DNA from: Pseudomonas ovata
GTDB taxonomy: Bacteria > Pseudomonadota > Gammaproteobacteria > Pseudomonadales > Pseudomonadaceae
Reading direction: 5' to 3'
NCBI RefSeq assembly: GCF_003131185.1
Contig: NZ_QFFU01000036.1
Coordinates: forward strand, 1 to 49,528
Length of the DNA stretch: 49,528 bases
Position 1 is the first letter of the stretch; each line of letters begins with the position of its first letter. This document shows, piece by piece, positions 34,240 through 42,114 of the stretch. Made by a program: the position numbers and the translations under genes. The notes under the pieces were generated by a model, which ran no database searches, had not been told where the DNA came from, and was given only the letters and a program-made list of their open reading frames with translations.

Positions 34240-35760
34240 TCATTCAGCTTGATCAAAAACACGCATAACACCGGCCTTGAGAGAGGTGTGGGCGAGTAAG
34301 CCTTCTTCACCCAACTCATGACCTGCGCCCGAATCCTTCATGCCGCCGAAGGGGAGACTGAGATCCAGCACATTGTGGTTATTGATCCAGATCGTGCCTG
34401 CCTTCACACCGCCGAAGAAGGTTGTGATCCGATCAACGTTTTTGGTCCAGATACTGGCCCCCAAACCAAATGAGGTCGCATTGGCGCGCTGGATAACCTC
34501 TCGGTCGTCCTTGAAGGAAAAGGCGGTTAGCACCGGCCCAAAAATCTCCTTTTGGGAGGTGATGCTGTTGTTTGTAAGGTCGGTCAAAATGGTCGGCTGA
34601 ATATAAGCGCCAGGGCTGTTGATTGTTTCGCCCCCACACAGTAATTCTGCACCCGACTCAAGACCCTGGTGGATCATGCTCATCACCTTGTCGCGGTGGG
34701 CGTGATGTACGAGTGGGCCCATCTGCGAACTTAAATCCAGACCCGGGCCAACTTTTATGGTCCGTGCGATCTCAGCGACTCCCGCAGTCACTTCGGCGTA
34801 GTGGCGCTCGTGGACGTACAGCCGAGAACCTGCGCAGCAGTTTTGACCATGATTGCCGAAAATAGCCCAGGCAGCGCCGGGAATAGCGATGTTCAGATCG
34901 GCATCTTCGGCGATGACGACCGGTGACTTTCCGCCGAGTTCAAGCGTGTATTTTTTCATCAGGGGCGCTGCTATGGCGGCGATTCGTTTCCCTGTCTCAG
35001 TCGAGCCTGTAAAACTTATCTTGTCCACGCCAGGGTGCTCAACAAGCGCCGCACCCACTTCATGACCTAGGCCGGTAATGACATTGACAACGCCAGGTGG
35101 AATGCCCGCTTCATTACAGAGTTCAGCCAGACGCAACGTAGTGAGCGGGGTTTGCTCAGCGGGCTTGAGAATTACAGTACACCCCGTTGCTAGAACAGGT
35201 GCCAATTTCCAGACCGCTTGGCAAAGCGGCACGTTCCATGGGGTGATTGCTGCTACGACACCCAGTGGCGATCGTTTTGTGAAGCCAAAGAATTTTTGAT
35301 CGGGAAGGTAAGGAACGGACAAATCCAGGGTTTTTCCAGAAATTTTGGTGGACCACCCCGCCATATAACGCAGCGTATAAACCGACAGGTCCGCATCGAA
35401 TGCGCGAGTGTTTCGAATAAGGCGGCCACTGCTGAGCGTCTCGAGTTCAGAAAGCTCTTGAGCATTTTCCGCAATCAAATCAGCGAGCCGCAGCATCAAT
35501 GCTTCACGTTGATAGGGTCGCATTCTGGACCAGGCGCTGTCTTCAAATGCCTTGCGTGCAGCGGCCACTGCCAGGTCGACGTCAAACTGGTCTGCCTGTG
35601 CGATTTGACCTAATTCAAGACCGTTACTTGGATCAGTGATAGAAAAATATTTTTCTGAATGCGGGTCCTTGAACTCACCATTAATGAACAGCTGAGTGCG
35701 TTTGCCGATCCTGGATTTAGCGCCAGCGGTGAGGTGTTCGTAGTTATTTGCCAGTGTCAT
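34240..35760 (-). CDS. Aldehyde dehydrogenase, phenylacetaldehyde dehydrogenase (FeaB) type
   Basis: This 506-residue NAD-dependent aldehyde dehydrogenase has catalytic Cys308 (FGNHGQNCCAGSR), base Glu274 (LELGGKSP) and the nucleotide site FTGSTETGK. Length and pattern fit the ALDH group that includes FeaB/PadA, which oxidise aryl-acetaldehydes to aryl-acetates. Together with an amine oxidase and an IacA-like monooxygenase in the same island, indole-3-acetaldehyde or (hydroxy)phenylacetaldehyde is a reasonable substrate. It is divergent from a TetR gene, the likely repressor. Specificity is inferred from context only. Confidence 0.85.
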   Translation of the reverse strand: MTLANNYEHLTAGAKSRIGKRTQLFINGEFKDPHSEKYFSITDPSNGLELGQIAQADQFDVDLAVAAARKAFEDSAWSRMRPYQREALMLRLADLIAENAQELSELETLSSGRLIRNTRAFDADLSVYTLRYMAGWSTKISGKTLDLSVPYLPDQKFFGFTKRSPLGVVAAITPWNVPLCQAVWKLAPVLATGCTVILKPAEQTPLTTLRLAELCNEAGIPPGVVNVITGLGHEVGAALVEHPGVDKISFTGSTETGKRIAAIAAPLMKKYTLELGGKSPVVIAEDADLNIAIPGAAWAIFGNHGQNCCAGSRLYVHERHYAEVTAGVAEIARTIKVGPGLDLSSQMGPLVHHAHRDKVMSMIHQGLESGAELLCGGETINSPGAYIQPTILTDLTNNSITSQKEIFGPVLTAFSFKDDREVIQRANATSFGLGASIWTKNVDRITTFFGGVKAGTIWINNHNVLDLSLPFGGMKDSGAGHELGEEGLLAHTSLKAGVMRVFDQAE

Positions 35761-36079
35761 GATCGAATGCCCATTGTTATTGTTTCAGGGGCCGCTATCG
35801 TACGAGCGGAATAGAATGGAAATTAATATCCCGCACCGTCAAGATGTGGACAATGACAGCGGAGGTACCTATTGTTGCCCTTGCTGCAACAAAGGTGACT
35901 CATCCAGGTGGTGCGTCCAACGCTTCACTTGCATGAAGGATGGATTGGCTTTTGCCGATGGTGCATCCAGTCGGCCACCTATATCTGCTCTGTATGGAAT
36001 ACAAACGTGTGTGGGCTTTAAGGCGAATTAAGAGTGCTGTATAATCTCTGGGATTTTTTAGATGAAAAGGAAATTCTCA
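35761..36079. promoter_or_regulatory. Divergent promoter region of ALDH and TetR genes
   Basis: This 319-bp region has no convincing gene. A perfect -10 box TATAAT is at 36040-36045, with only a weak -35 (TTTAAG at 36017-36022), reading towards the TetR gene. A small open frame rich in Cys (CCPCCNKGD) spans part of it but lacks a ribosome-binding site and any recognised domain. Confidence 0.45.
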
Positions 36080-36712
36080 ATGAGGATTGCTAAAAACAAT
36101 CAAAAGACTGAAGAGCGACGCGCGGCTATTTTGGTCGAAGCAAGGATGGTATTTCTCGACTCGGGAAGCGCTGGCTTCAGTATGAGAAGCGTGGCTAAGA
36201 AAGTCGATATGTCGCTGAGTCATCTTCAATATTTTTTCCCGACCAAAGATCAACTTTTTTTGGAGATGGTCAGGTACACGGTGAATGACTACCTGAGAAA
36301 TTATAAACTCATTATGATGGCGTCATATAACAGGCCCGAACAACAGATGGCTGCTGTTTTGGATTATTTATTTAGTGATCTCATGCGGCTGGATGTTACA
36401 GCTATCTTCGTCGAGCTCTGGGGGATGGCGCTCCGGGATATAGAGGCTCGCCTTTTTCAGCGTAAATTGTACAGAGTCAATCGGCGAAAATTTTCGACAA
36501 TCCTGACCAGGGTTTACCCTCATGCATCGCGTGAGACCATCAAGCGGGTTGCAACTCAGGTGTTGTTACATGTCGATGGTGTTATGGTGCTTTATATGGT
36601 GGATTGGCCGTCTGCACAGAGTTATGAGCGAATAGTTCAAGACGCTAAATCAATCATATGGAGAATCATTGACAATATCGCTCAGGAAAAAGAAGCTAAT
36701 CAACTGCCTTAG
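36080..36712 (+). CDS. TetR-family transcriptional regulator
   Basis: This 210-residue repressor-type regulator has its N-terminal helix-turn-helix near residues 14-60 (GFSMRSVAKKVDMSLSHLQY with FFPTKDQLFLEMV). The all-helical ligand domain follows. Start 36080 is preferred because AAGGAA lies 7 bases upstream; the ATG at 36062 has no such site. It is divergent from the aldehyde dehydrogenase and probably represses it. Base composition is visibly AT-richer than the sugar locus, consistent with transfer. Its stop TAG directly abuts the stop of the convergent LysR gene (TAGCTA). Confidence 0.85.
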   Translation: MRIAKNNQKTEERRAAILVEARMVFLDSGSAGFSMRSVAKKVDMSLSHLQYFFPTKDQLFLEMVRYTVNDYLRNYKLIMMASYNRPEQQMAAVLDYLFSDLMRLDVTAIFVELWGMALRDIEARLFQRKLYRVNRRKFSTILTRVYPHASRETIKRVATQVLLHVDGVMVLYMVDWPSAQSYERIVQDAKSIIWRIIDNIAQEKEANQLP

Positions 36713-37690
36713 CTATTGTTTTTCCCGAATCAAGAAAATCTTATTGGGGGTTCTGCTGCAATCACGAATGCGCCTAATCTGTGCGTTTATCGCCATCGCC
36801 AAGTGATGCACCAAGTCACGCGAAAGAGGGGACAGCTTCCTGGATTGGCGCGAAATAATTTGTACTTGTGTTTCATTCAACGCGTGATAATCGATAGGAA
36901 TAGCTTTTAATGTACCGTTGCACAACTCATCAATGACAGGAAAGTCACTGAGTATTGTCGAGGCTATGCCGTTGCGCGTGAGATCCAACATTATCTTCAG
37001 TGAGTTTGACGTAATGTAAGGCTGGAAATGAGCGCTGCGTTCACTTCGCAATTGATCAATAATCCCTCTGATGCGGTACTCAATGGGAGGTAGAACAATA
37101 TCTTCGTCAGTCAAGTCTTGAAGACTGAGTATCGATCTGCCCGCCAGCGGGTGGTCGGGGTGGACAATGGCTCTCATGGGTTGATCGAAAGAATGGAGCC
37201 TATTGATGTTTGCGGTTTTGGTTGGGGAAAACACCAATCCTATGTCTGCTTCGTCTTCAGCGACCATTCGCTCAACTTCGTGAGAGGGCGCAATCAAAAG
37301 CGCAGTGTGCGATTGTCGGTTAGCTTTGAAAAATTGATAAAGTTCACCTATCGCCTGAGTACTCAGTAATCCTTCGCCCACCGCAATGCTTGTTCTATTT
37401 AAATAGCCTTCTTTGAGCTGTCCGAGTTTTTTCAAAAGTTGATTGTGATGACCCATGCGTTCAACATAATAATCAACTGCAGCCTGACCCGCCGCGGTCA
37501 GGCAGATTCTGTGAGTACCTTCTTGTATAAGTTGAATGCCGAGATCGGACTCCAGTTTTGCAATCTGGCGACTGATGGAAGAAACGGCGAGCTCCAACTC
37601 TTCAGCCGCCGCGCGCATGGTTCCCAGTCTGGAGCTCAAATACAGATACTTGAATCGTTGATCTTGGAGCTCAGTTTGGGAAGTTATCAT
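36713..37690 (-). CDS. LysR-family transcriptional regulator
   Basis: This 325-residue regulator has its HTH at about residues 15-70 (GTMRAAAEELELAVSSISRQ, then LTAAGQAAVDYY) and an effector domain from about residue 98 (RTSIAVGEGLLSTQAIGELY). GAGG lies 6 bases before the ATG at 37690. It is AT-rich compared with the flanking chromosome genes. It follows the FAD oxidase gene on the same strand after 431 bp and is convergent with the TetR gene with no space between. It may control the oxidase/RidA/mu-crystallin set. Effector unknown. Confidence 0.87.
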   Translation of the reverse strand: MITSQTELQDQRFKYLYLSSRLGTMRAAAEELELAVSSISRQIAKLESDLGIQLIQEGTHRICLTAAGQAAVDYYVERMGHHNQLLKKLGQLKEGYLNRTSIAVGEGLLSTQAIGELYQFFKANRQSHTALLIAPSHEVERMVAEDEADIGLVFSPTKTANINRLHSFDQPMRAIVHPDHPLAGRSILSLQDLTDEDIVLPPIEYRIRGIIDQLRSERSAHFQPYITSNSLKIMLDLTRNGIASTILSDFPVIDELCNGTLKAIPIDYHALNETQVQIISRQSRKLSPLSRDLVHHLAMAINAQIRRIRDCSRTPNKIFLIREKQ

Positions 37691-38121
37691 GGGTGCCTCG
37701 CACGGTTCGCATCATCAGGTGTTTATTATGCTGACGAATCTATGCTAGTGAATGCCGAGAAGCAATACCGCGGATTAGTTTTTTTGGTCAGTGACCTAAA
37801 AATTTTTTATAACTTTTTGATCTAAGCAGGCATTTTTTCCTGCACCGAAATTTTCGATCAAAAATCGAGCTTCACTGGAACACCGGAGCAATGGGAGAAA
37901 TGTCGACTGTGCGCAAAATGGCATTAGGGTGGGAGACTGATTGATCCACTAACGATGTGACGCTGAGTGTCGGTTTGGTGTGAGTAATGCCTGCGAGAAG
38001 TATTCAGTCGCCTCGGTACAGGGAGAAGCTATTTTCCTTGGAAAATAGCCCCTTATATGTTGCAAGTTTAACGTTCTACGAGGCTCTTGATGGCTGAGCT
38101 ATCCCTGCGTTCCTGGCTGGA
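37691..38121. other. 431-bp AT-rich gap between LysR and FAD oxidase genes
   Basis: No gene is seen. It presumably carries the LysR promoter near 37700-37830, where AT-rich runs such as AAAAATTTTTTATAAC occur. It also carries the hairpin at 38028-38049 downstream of the FAD oxidase gene. A small GCAGG/CCTGC hairpin around a T-run lies at about 37827-37844. Confidence 0.4.
38028..38049 (-). terminator. Perfect inverted repeat downstream of the FAD oxidase gene
   Basis: GCTATTTTCC (38028-38037) and GGAAAATAGC (38040-38049) are perfect 10-bp arms with a TT centre. On the minus strand it lies 73 bases beyond the FAD oxidase stop and could end that transcript. Its tight centre and AT content also allow it to be a regulator site. 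Confidence 0.45.
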
Positions 38122-39426
38122 TTAACGGTGTTGGCGCTTGAGGTGATACGGTGCGGGATTAACTATGGGCGTGTCGCCAGTGACAAGATCAGCTACCAGT
38201 TGTCCAGCTGCTGGCGAGGTACCAAAACCATGACCTGAGAATCCGGAAGCAAGCGTCAAGCCTGGAATTTTATCCACGGGGGATATTATTGGGAGGCCGT
38301 CCGGTGTGACATCGATCATGCCAGCCCATTCGAGCTCTATGGTGGCTTTTTTAAAAGCGGGCCACGCTTCGGTGAGATTGCGTAATGCAGCCCGATTCAG
38401 TCCGTGATTGACGTTTGGGTTTATGGTCCGTCTTTGCTCGAAAGCAGAACTACCTTGGTTAGAACTGCATCGCGACAATGCAAGTTCCGTCATGAACTCT
38501 CGTCCTAGGGAGAGATTCATATTTTTCCATTGGGAACGCAGTGTGGACAAATAATGATGGCCGATCATTAAGCTGTCAGGCACGATCGGCACCATGAAAG
38601 CGCCTCGGTTTGTAATGATGTATCCGCCGTCTTGATGTTTGCGAAAAGAAATATCTGGAGTTCCCACTGCTACCTCAGTCATCCCATCAATCGCCAGGGG
38701 GGCAGTTCGAAGTACTGATGCGACGACCGGCAACGTCAATAGGGCAACACCCACGTTGGCCAGAAAGCGCCTCGACCACATCCCACCGGACAGGATTACA
38801 TTATCGCAACGCACTTCCCCCCGTTCAGTGACAACACCGCTTACTCTGCCTGCCGCCATGGAGAGCGTTCGCACCGCACAGTGCTCCACGATAATAACGC
38901 CTTTTGCAATAGCTGCCCGTGCAATGGCACTGCTGGCAAGAGTAGGTTCTGCTCGACCATCAGAGGCTGTATAGATCCCGCCTGCCCAATCGACGGTGCA
39001 CCCTGGAGAAAGATCAGCGATTTCTTTCGCTGTGACTAGACGTGAGTCGAGCGAGGCATCGGCCACTGACTTCAACCATTCGTGATGTGAAGCCATTTCC
39101 GAGGTTGAGCGGGCGGTATACAAGATACCGGTCTGTCGATAGCCAACATCGGCATTGAGCCGTTGCGCCATGGCGCCCCAGAGTTTTTCTGCGGCGATCG
39201 AGAGAGGGAGGTCCCGTTTGTCCCGCCCCATTTTTCGAATCCATCCCAGATTTCGCGAGGATTGTTCGCCAGCAATTCTGCCCTTTTCAAGAACCGTAAC
39301 GGGTATGCCACGTTCTGCCAGCGACAAAGCTGCAGTGAGTCCGATAATGCCCCCTCCGATCACCACCACTGTCGTGGCGGCAGGAAGATCGACAGAAGTC
39401 TGAACGGGAGAGATAGAGGGGGCCAC
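38122..39426 (-). CDS. DadA-like FAD-dependent amine/amino-acid oxidoreductase
   Basis: This 434-residue flavoprotein of the DAO family (D-amino-acid dehydrogenase, glycine/sarcosine oxidase relatives) has the dinucleotide site VVVIGGGIIGLTAALSLAER with GGGIIG at 24-29. EQSSRNLGWIRK near residue 55 corresponds to the flavin-contact loop, and the closing FAD region is DVTPDGLPIISPV with ASGFSGHGFGTSPAAG. It starts with GTG at 39426, with AAGGA 8 bases upstream. The product of such enzymes is an imine that hydrolyses to an aldehyde or keto acid. RidA and mu-crystallin genes lie directly upstream on the same strand, a set I associate with bacterial tyramine oxidase-type systems. Substrate (amine or amino acid) is inference. 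Confidence 0.82.
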   Translation of the reverse strand: MAPSISPVQTSVDLPAATTVVVIGGGIIGLTAALSLAERGIPVTVLEKGRIAGEQSSRNLGWIRKMGRDKRDLPLSIAAEKLWGAMAQRLNADVGYRQTGILYTARSTSEMASHHEWLKSVADASLDSRLVTAKEIADLSPGCTVDWAGGIYTASDGRAEPTLASSAIARAAIAKGVIIVEHCAVRTLSMAAGRVSGVVTERGEVRCDNVILSGGMWSRRFLANVGVALLTLPVVASVLRTAPLAIDGMTEVAVGTPDISFRKHQDGGYIITNRGAFMVPIVPDSLMIGHHYLSTLRSQWKNMNLSLGREFMTELALSRCSSNQGSSAFEQRRTINPNVNHGLNRAALRNLTEAWPAFKKATIELEWAGMIDVTPDGLPIISPVDKIPGLTLASGFSGHGFGTSPAAGQLVADLVTGDTPIVNPAPYHLKRQHR

Positions 39427-39440
39427 GTTTCTTATCCTTG

Positions 39441-39456
39441 ATACTGTATACGTTAT
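39441..39456. promoter_or_regulatory. GntR/FCD-like imperfect palindrome before the FAD oxidase
   Basis: ATACTGTATACGTTAT matches its own reverse complement at 12 of 16 positions and is centred on TGTATAC, a core often bound by GntR-type regulators. It lies 15-30 bases upstream of the GTG start. No GntR gene is nearby, so the binder is unknown. Confidence 0.3.
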
Positions 39457-39497
39457 CGAAAATGCACTGAATGGCTAGGCACTTAAGCGGCTAAGTG

Positions 39498-39929
39498 TCA
39501 CGTATTGTTATGAGTGATCGTGAGTTCTTTGACATCGGCCTGTGAAACCCCGCGATAAGCGGTGACTTCAATTTCAACTTTGTAGATCTCAGATCCCAGG
39601 GGAGGGCTGGTCAGCGTCAGCGTTGGATTAATGCCTCGCATTTTTTCTGCGTAGGTGGCCATTACGATATCGATATCCTTCGCAAACGGTATGAACACGC
39701 GCGCGGCAACGATATCGCCGAGCGAAGCGTCAACCGCCGACAGGGCATGTTCTATATTGGCGAGCACCTGAAGTGTCTGCTCAGCCGGGTCTTCGGGCAT
39801 TTCCTTTGTTACGGGATTGCGACCGGCGGTATTGGAGACAAAAATCAGATCGCCGACGGCGATCAGGCGCGAGTAGCTACCCAGTTCCTCAAACTTGGAT
39901 CCGGTTTTGACTTTGATCACTTCTTTCAT
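39498..39929 (-). CDS. RidA/YjgF-family protein
   Basis: This 143-residue protein has the RidA fold (LIFVSNTAGRNPVTKEM, LANIEHALSAVDASLGDIVA, EIYKVEIEVTAYRG). Archetypal RidA hydrolyses reactive enamines and imines using an Arg in the segment P-x-R-S-x-V. Here that segment reads NPTLTLTSPPLGSE, so the catalytic Arg is missing. It thus belongs to one of the divergent Rid groups that may bind rather than hydrolyse such compounds. It sits between mu-crystallin-like and FAD oxidase genes on the same strand, where it could handle the imine made by the oxidase. Confidence 0.85.
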   Translation of the reverse strand: MKEVIKVKTGSKFEELGSYSRLIAVGDLIFVSNTAGRNPVTKEMPEDPAEQTLQVLANIEHALSAVDASLGDIVAARVFIPFAKDIDIVMATYAEKMRGINPTLTLTSPPLGSEIYKVEIEVTAYRGVSQADVKELTITHNNT

Positions 39930-39982
39930 GTGGTTGTCCGATATTCAAATGAAACTTCAGAAGGCGCGTGGGCCGTGCGGGC

Positions 39983-41122
39983 TTAACTGAGCGTTGGGGT
40001 TTCCCAGAGATTAAGTTTGACGCCAATGCCTTTTTCGCAGGCGTTCCGATAAACCACAGTGCCCCACGCAACATCTTCTACGGGCATGCCGCCGACTGAC
40101 ATGATGATTATTTCATCGTCATTTTTACGGCCTGGTGCTTCACCGACAACAATCTTGCCCAGATCCTCGAGCTGTTCATGTGACATTTTTCCTTCGTCGA
40201 TCAGATCCAGGAATTGGATGCCCACTACCGGCACAATATTGTGTACTGGCTTGGGATTTTCTTCATGCCATGCCTGGTACAAAGAAGGATTATCCAGAAC
40301 CTTTCGTATGTCAGGCGACTCCATGCCTTCATCAATACTCGTCAAGGCAGGCATGGAAAGAAACGTACCAGGGCTTACCCATTCACGCTTCACCACCGGA
40401 TAGGCAGAGGCATCGCCAATCGCTCCGGAATTGCAGAAGGTGACGATGTCACAGTCGCGTACCACAGCTTCGTTGGTGTCAACCACATGAATATTGACAA
40501 TCTGTGGAAAAGTCTCGCGGACCCACGATGTAAACGCATCGATATTTTTTTGGCCGCGTCCTTTTACTTTAACGGTGTCAATTTCAGGGCATTCGGCAAC
40601 GAATGCCGACAGTGAGGTTTTCGCCATCACGCCTGGACCCAGAATGCCAACCACCTTCGAATTCTTTCTGGCCAAATGGCGAGCGCCTACGCCAGGCACA
40701 GCGCCTGTTCGATAAGCAGAAAGAAGATTCGCTGACATGATTGCCAGAGGGGCGCCCGTATCGGCATCGTTGAGTACGAATAAAAGGATCGAGCGGGGCA
40801 GACCCTTTTCTCTATTTGCGATATTGGATCCGTACCATTTCATCCCGGCCGTCCGAAATTGACCGCCCAGGTAGGCAGGCATCGCCATGAAGCGTCGGTC
40901 GGGGGTAGGTTTGGGCATGCCCGGAAAAGGTGAGTTTTCAGGAAATACCACCACAGATCCGTGGGAATTGTTATTGGGACCCGCCATGCGGTAGTCGCCG
41001 TGGTACATCAGTGAAAACATTTCTTCCATCGTGTCCACGCAGGCTGCCATATCGGTAACGCCTGCCTGAATCATGTCCGGTTCGGAGAGGTAAATGAAAT
41101 CAATAGTGGGTAAGTTGTGCAT
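39983..41122 (-). CDS. Ornithine cyclodeaminase/mu-crystallin-family protein
   Basis: This 379-residue NAD(P)-binding protein has Rossmann motif GILGPGVMA at about 159-167, preceded by the family block SAYRTGAVPGVGARHL. The substrate-site Lys is in GMKWYGSN (Lys95). At 379 residues it is longer than normal ornithine cyclodeaminases (about 350 or less). From memory, a subgroup of this length is labelled tyramine oxidase subunit B in databases; that label should be checked. It may be a ketimine reductase or an accessory subunit of the FAD oxidase encoded downstream. It is first in a probable operon with RidA and the oxidase (gaps of 53 and 71 bp). The ribosome-binding site is weak. Confidence 0.8.
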   Translation of the reverse strand: MHNLPTIDFIYLSEPDMIQAGVTDMAACVDTMEEMFSLMYHGDYRMAGPNNNSHGSVVVFPENSPFPGMPKPTPDRRFMAMPAYLGGQFRTAGMKWYGSNIANREKGLPRSILLFVLNDADTGAPLAIMSANLLSAYRTGAVPGVGARHLARKNSKVVGILGPGVMAKTSLSAFVAECPEIDTVKVKGRGQKNIDAFTSWVRETFPQIVNIHVVDTNEAVVRDCDIVTFCNSGAIGDASAYPVVKREWVSPGTFLSMPALTSIDEGMESPDIRKVLDNPSLYQAWHEENPKPVHNIVPVVGIQFLDLIDEGKMSHEQLEDLGKIVVGEAPGRKNDDEIIIMSVGGMPVEDVAWGTVVYRNACEKGIGVKLNLWETPTLS

Positions 41123-41607
41123 AGTCGTTGATGCTCATTTTTAAGTACTGCTCTTACCGCTGATGCGAACCCTTCTCAGCGGGGACGTGATTTGACCGGT
41201 TGCTCTCTAACCTTCGACGCCGTTGTCATTCTGAATCGAACGGTCCAAATCGCAGGGCCTTCGACTAATCGGTTGACCCATGATGGTCCTGGGCTTTTTT
41301 GGCGCTTAACTGCTCCCAATCAGCCTTGAAGCATTCGGGTCATGAGTGCTGGCGATCAGGCTAAACGGGGTTACAGACAACGCTTATCGTACAGTTCGAT
41401 TTTTTGAACTCGATGACATGGGAGGCGACACTTGTTGTGGTAATGACAACGCTGGCTCTAGCAGGCGACAGAGGCTATTGCAGTCAAGCACGGATCAACG
41501 TCATTGCCTAAAAGGCAACATGATCCCTGGTTCCTGTGATTGTGGCCTAATTTGTATGTCACTAATTTCCTTGTCTTGTTTTTTGCAAATTAGACAGGAG
41601 CCTTTTA
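41123..41607. promoter_or_regulatory. 485-bp divergent control region
   Basis: This region separates the minus-strand amine-oxidase set from the plus-strand SnoaL/amidase pair. No gene is supported. Near the plus-strand gene it holds an inverted repeat CTAATTTG...CAAATTAG, listed separately. Further left only scattered AT-rich stretches are seen. Confidence 0.5.
41547..41593. promoter_or_regulatory. Inverted repeat before the SnoaL-like gene
   Basis: CTAATTTG (41547-41554) is matched by CAAATTAG (41586-41593) in inverted order, with an extra direct copy CTAATTT at 41562-41568. It lies 15-61 bases upstream of the start codon, overlapping where the promoter should be. The triple half-site pattern suits a regulator of the LysR or TetR/MarR kind. 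Confidence 0.45.
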
Positions 41608-42114
41608 ATGATTTCCCCCCTTTCTGACATTTCCCTGCTGGAAAAACGTTTGCGTGTACTTGAGGCAGAGTCTGCGGTTCGCCATTTGCTGAATCGGTAT
41701 ATGTTTTTGTGCGACGTTCCCGGGCCTGAAGCACGTCATAGCGAGCTGGGCCAATTGTTCTGCCAAGATGCAGTCTGGCAGGGGGTCGGATCTCGGTATG
41801 CCGTTAAATTTGGCCGTGTAGAAGGACGCAAAGCGATAGTGGCGATGCTCATGAGTTACCTGCCGCCGGCTCCCCACTTTCTGTCAAATATGCACTTTCT
41901 TGCCGGGGAGCAACTATCCGTCGATGGTTTTCAGGCCAAAGGCCGATGGGTCATGCAGCAACTCAGTCGCTACGAATCTGGCCAATCACAATCAATTGTC
42001 GCCGCCCTCAGCGTGGAATTTCTCTGGGAGGCAGATGCCTGGCGCATCTCCTCTTTTTCAACTGAGCGTGTTGATGCCTTTCCTCTCGATAATGTCCAAG
42101 GGGCGTCACTGTGA
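41608..42114 (+). CDS. SnoaL/NTF2-like protein (possible IacI counterpart)
   Basis: This 168-residue protein has a SnoaL_4/NTF2-like fold: an N-terminal helix (LLEKRLRVLEAESAVRHLLN, RYMFLCD), a core block FCQDAVWQGVG and late beta strands (VAALSVEFLWEADAWRISSF). Such proteins are small isomerases, cyclases or dehydratases, or oxygenase accessory subunits. AGGAG lies 8 bases before the ATG. The stop overlaps the GTG start of the amidase by four bases (GTGA), so the two work together. iac clusters also pair a small protein (IacI) with the amidase IacH. The reaction is not known from sequence. Confidence 0.7.
   Translation: MISPLSDISLLEKRLRVLEAESAVRHLLNRYMFLCDVPGPEARHSELGQLFCQDAVWQGVGSRYAVKFGRVEGRKAIVAMLMSYLPPAPHFLSNMHFLAGEQLSVDGFQAKGRWVMQQLSRYESGQSQSIVAALSVEFLWEADAWRISSFSTERVDAFPLDNVQGASL

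Noticed and set aside
35759..36031. Small Cys-rich frame (CCPCCNKGDSSRWC) as a zinc-binding peptide gene
   Set aside because: It overlaps the ALDH start, lacks a ribosome-binding site and resembles no known family; it lies in a promoter region.
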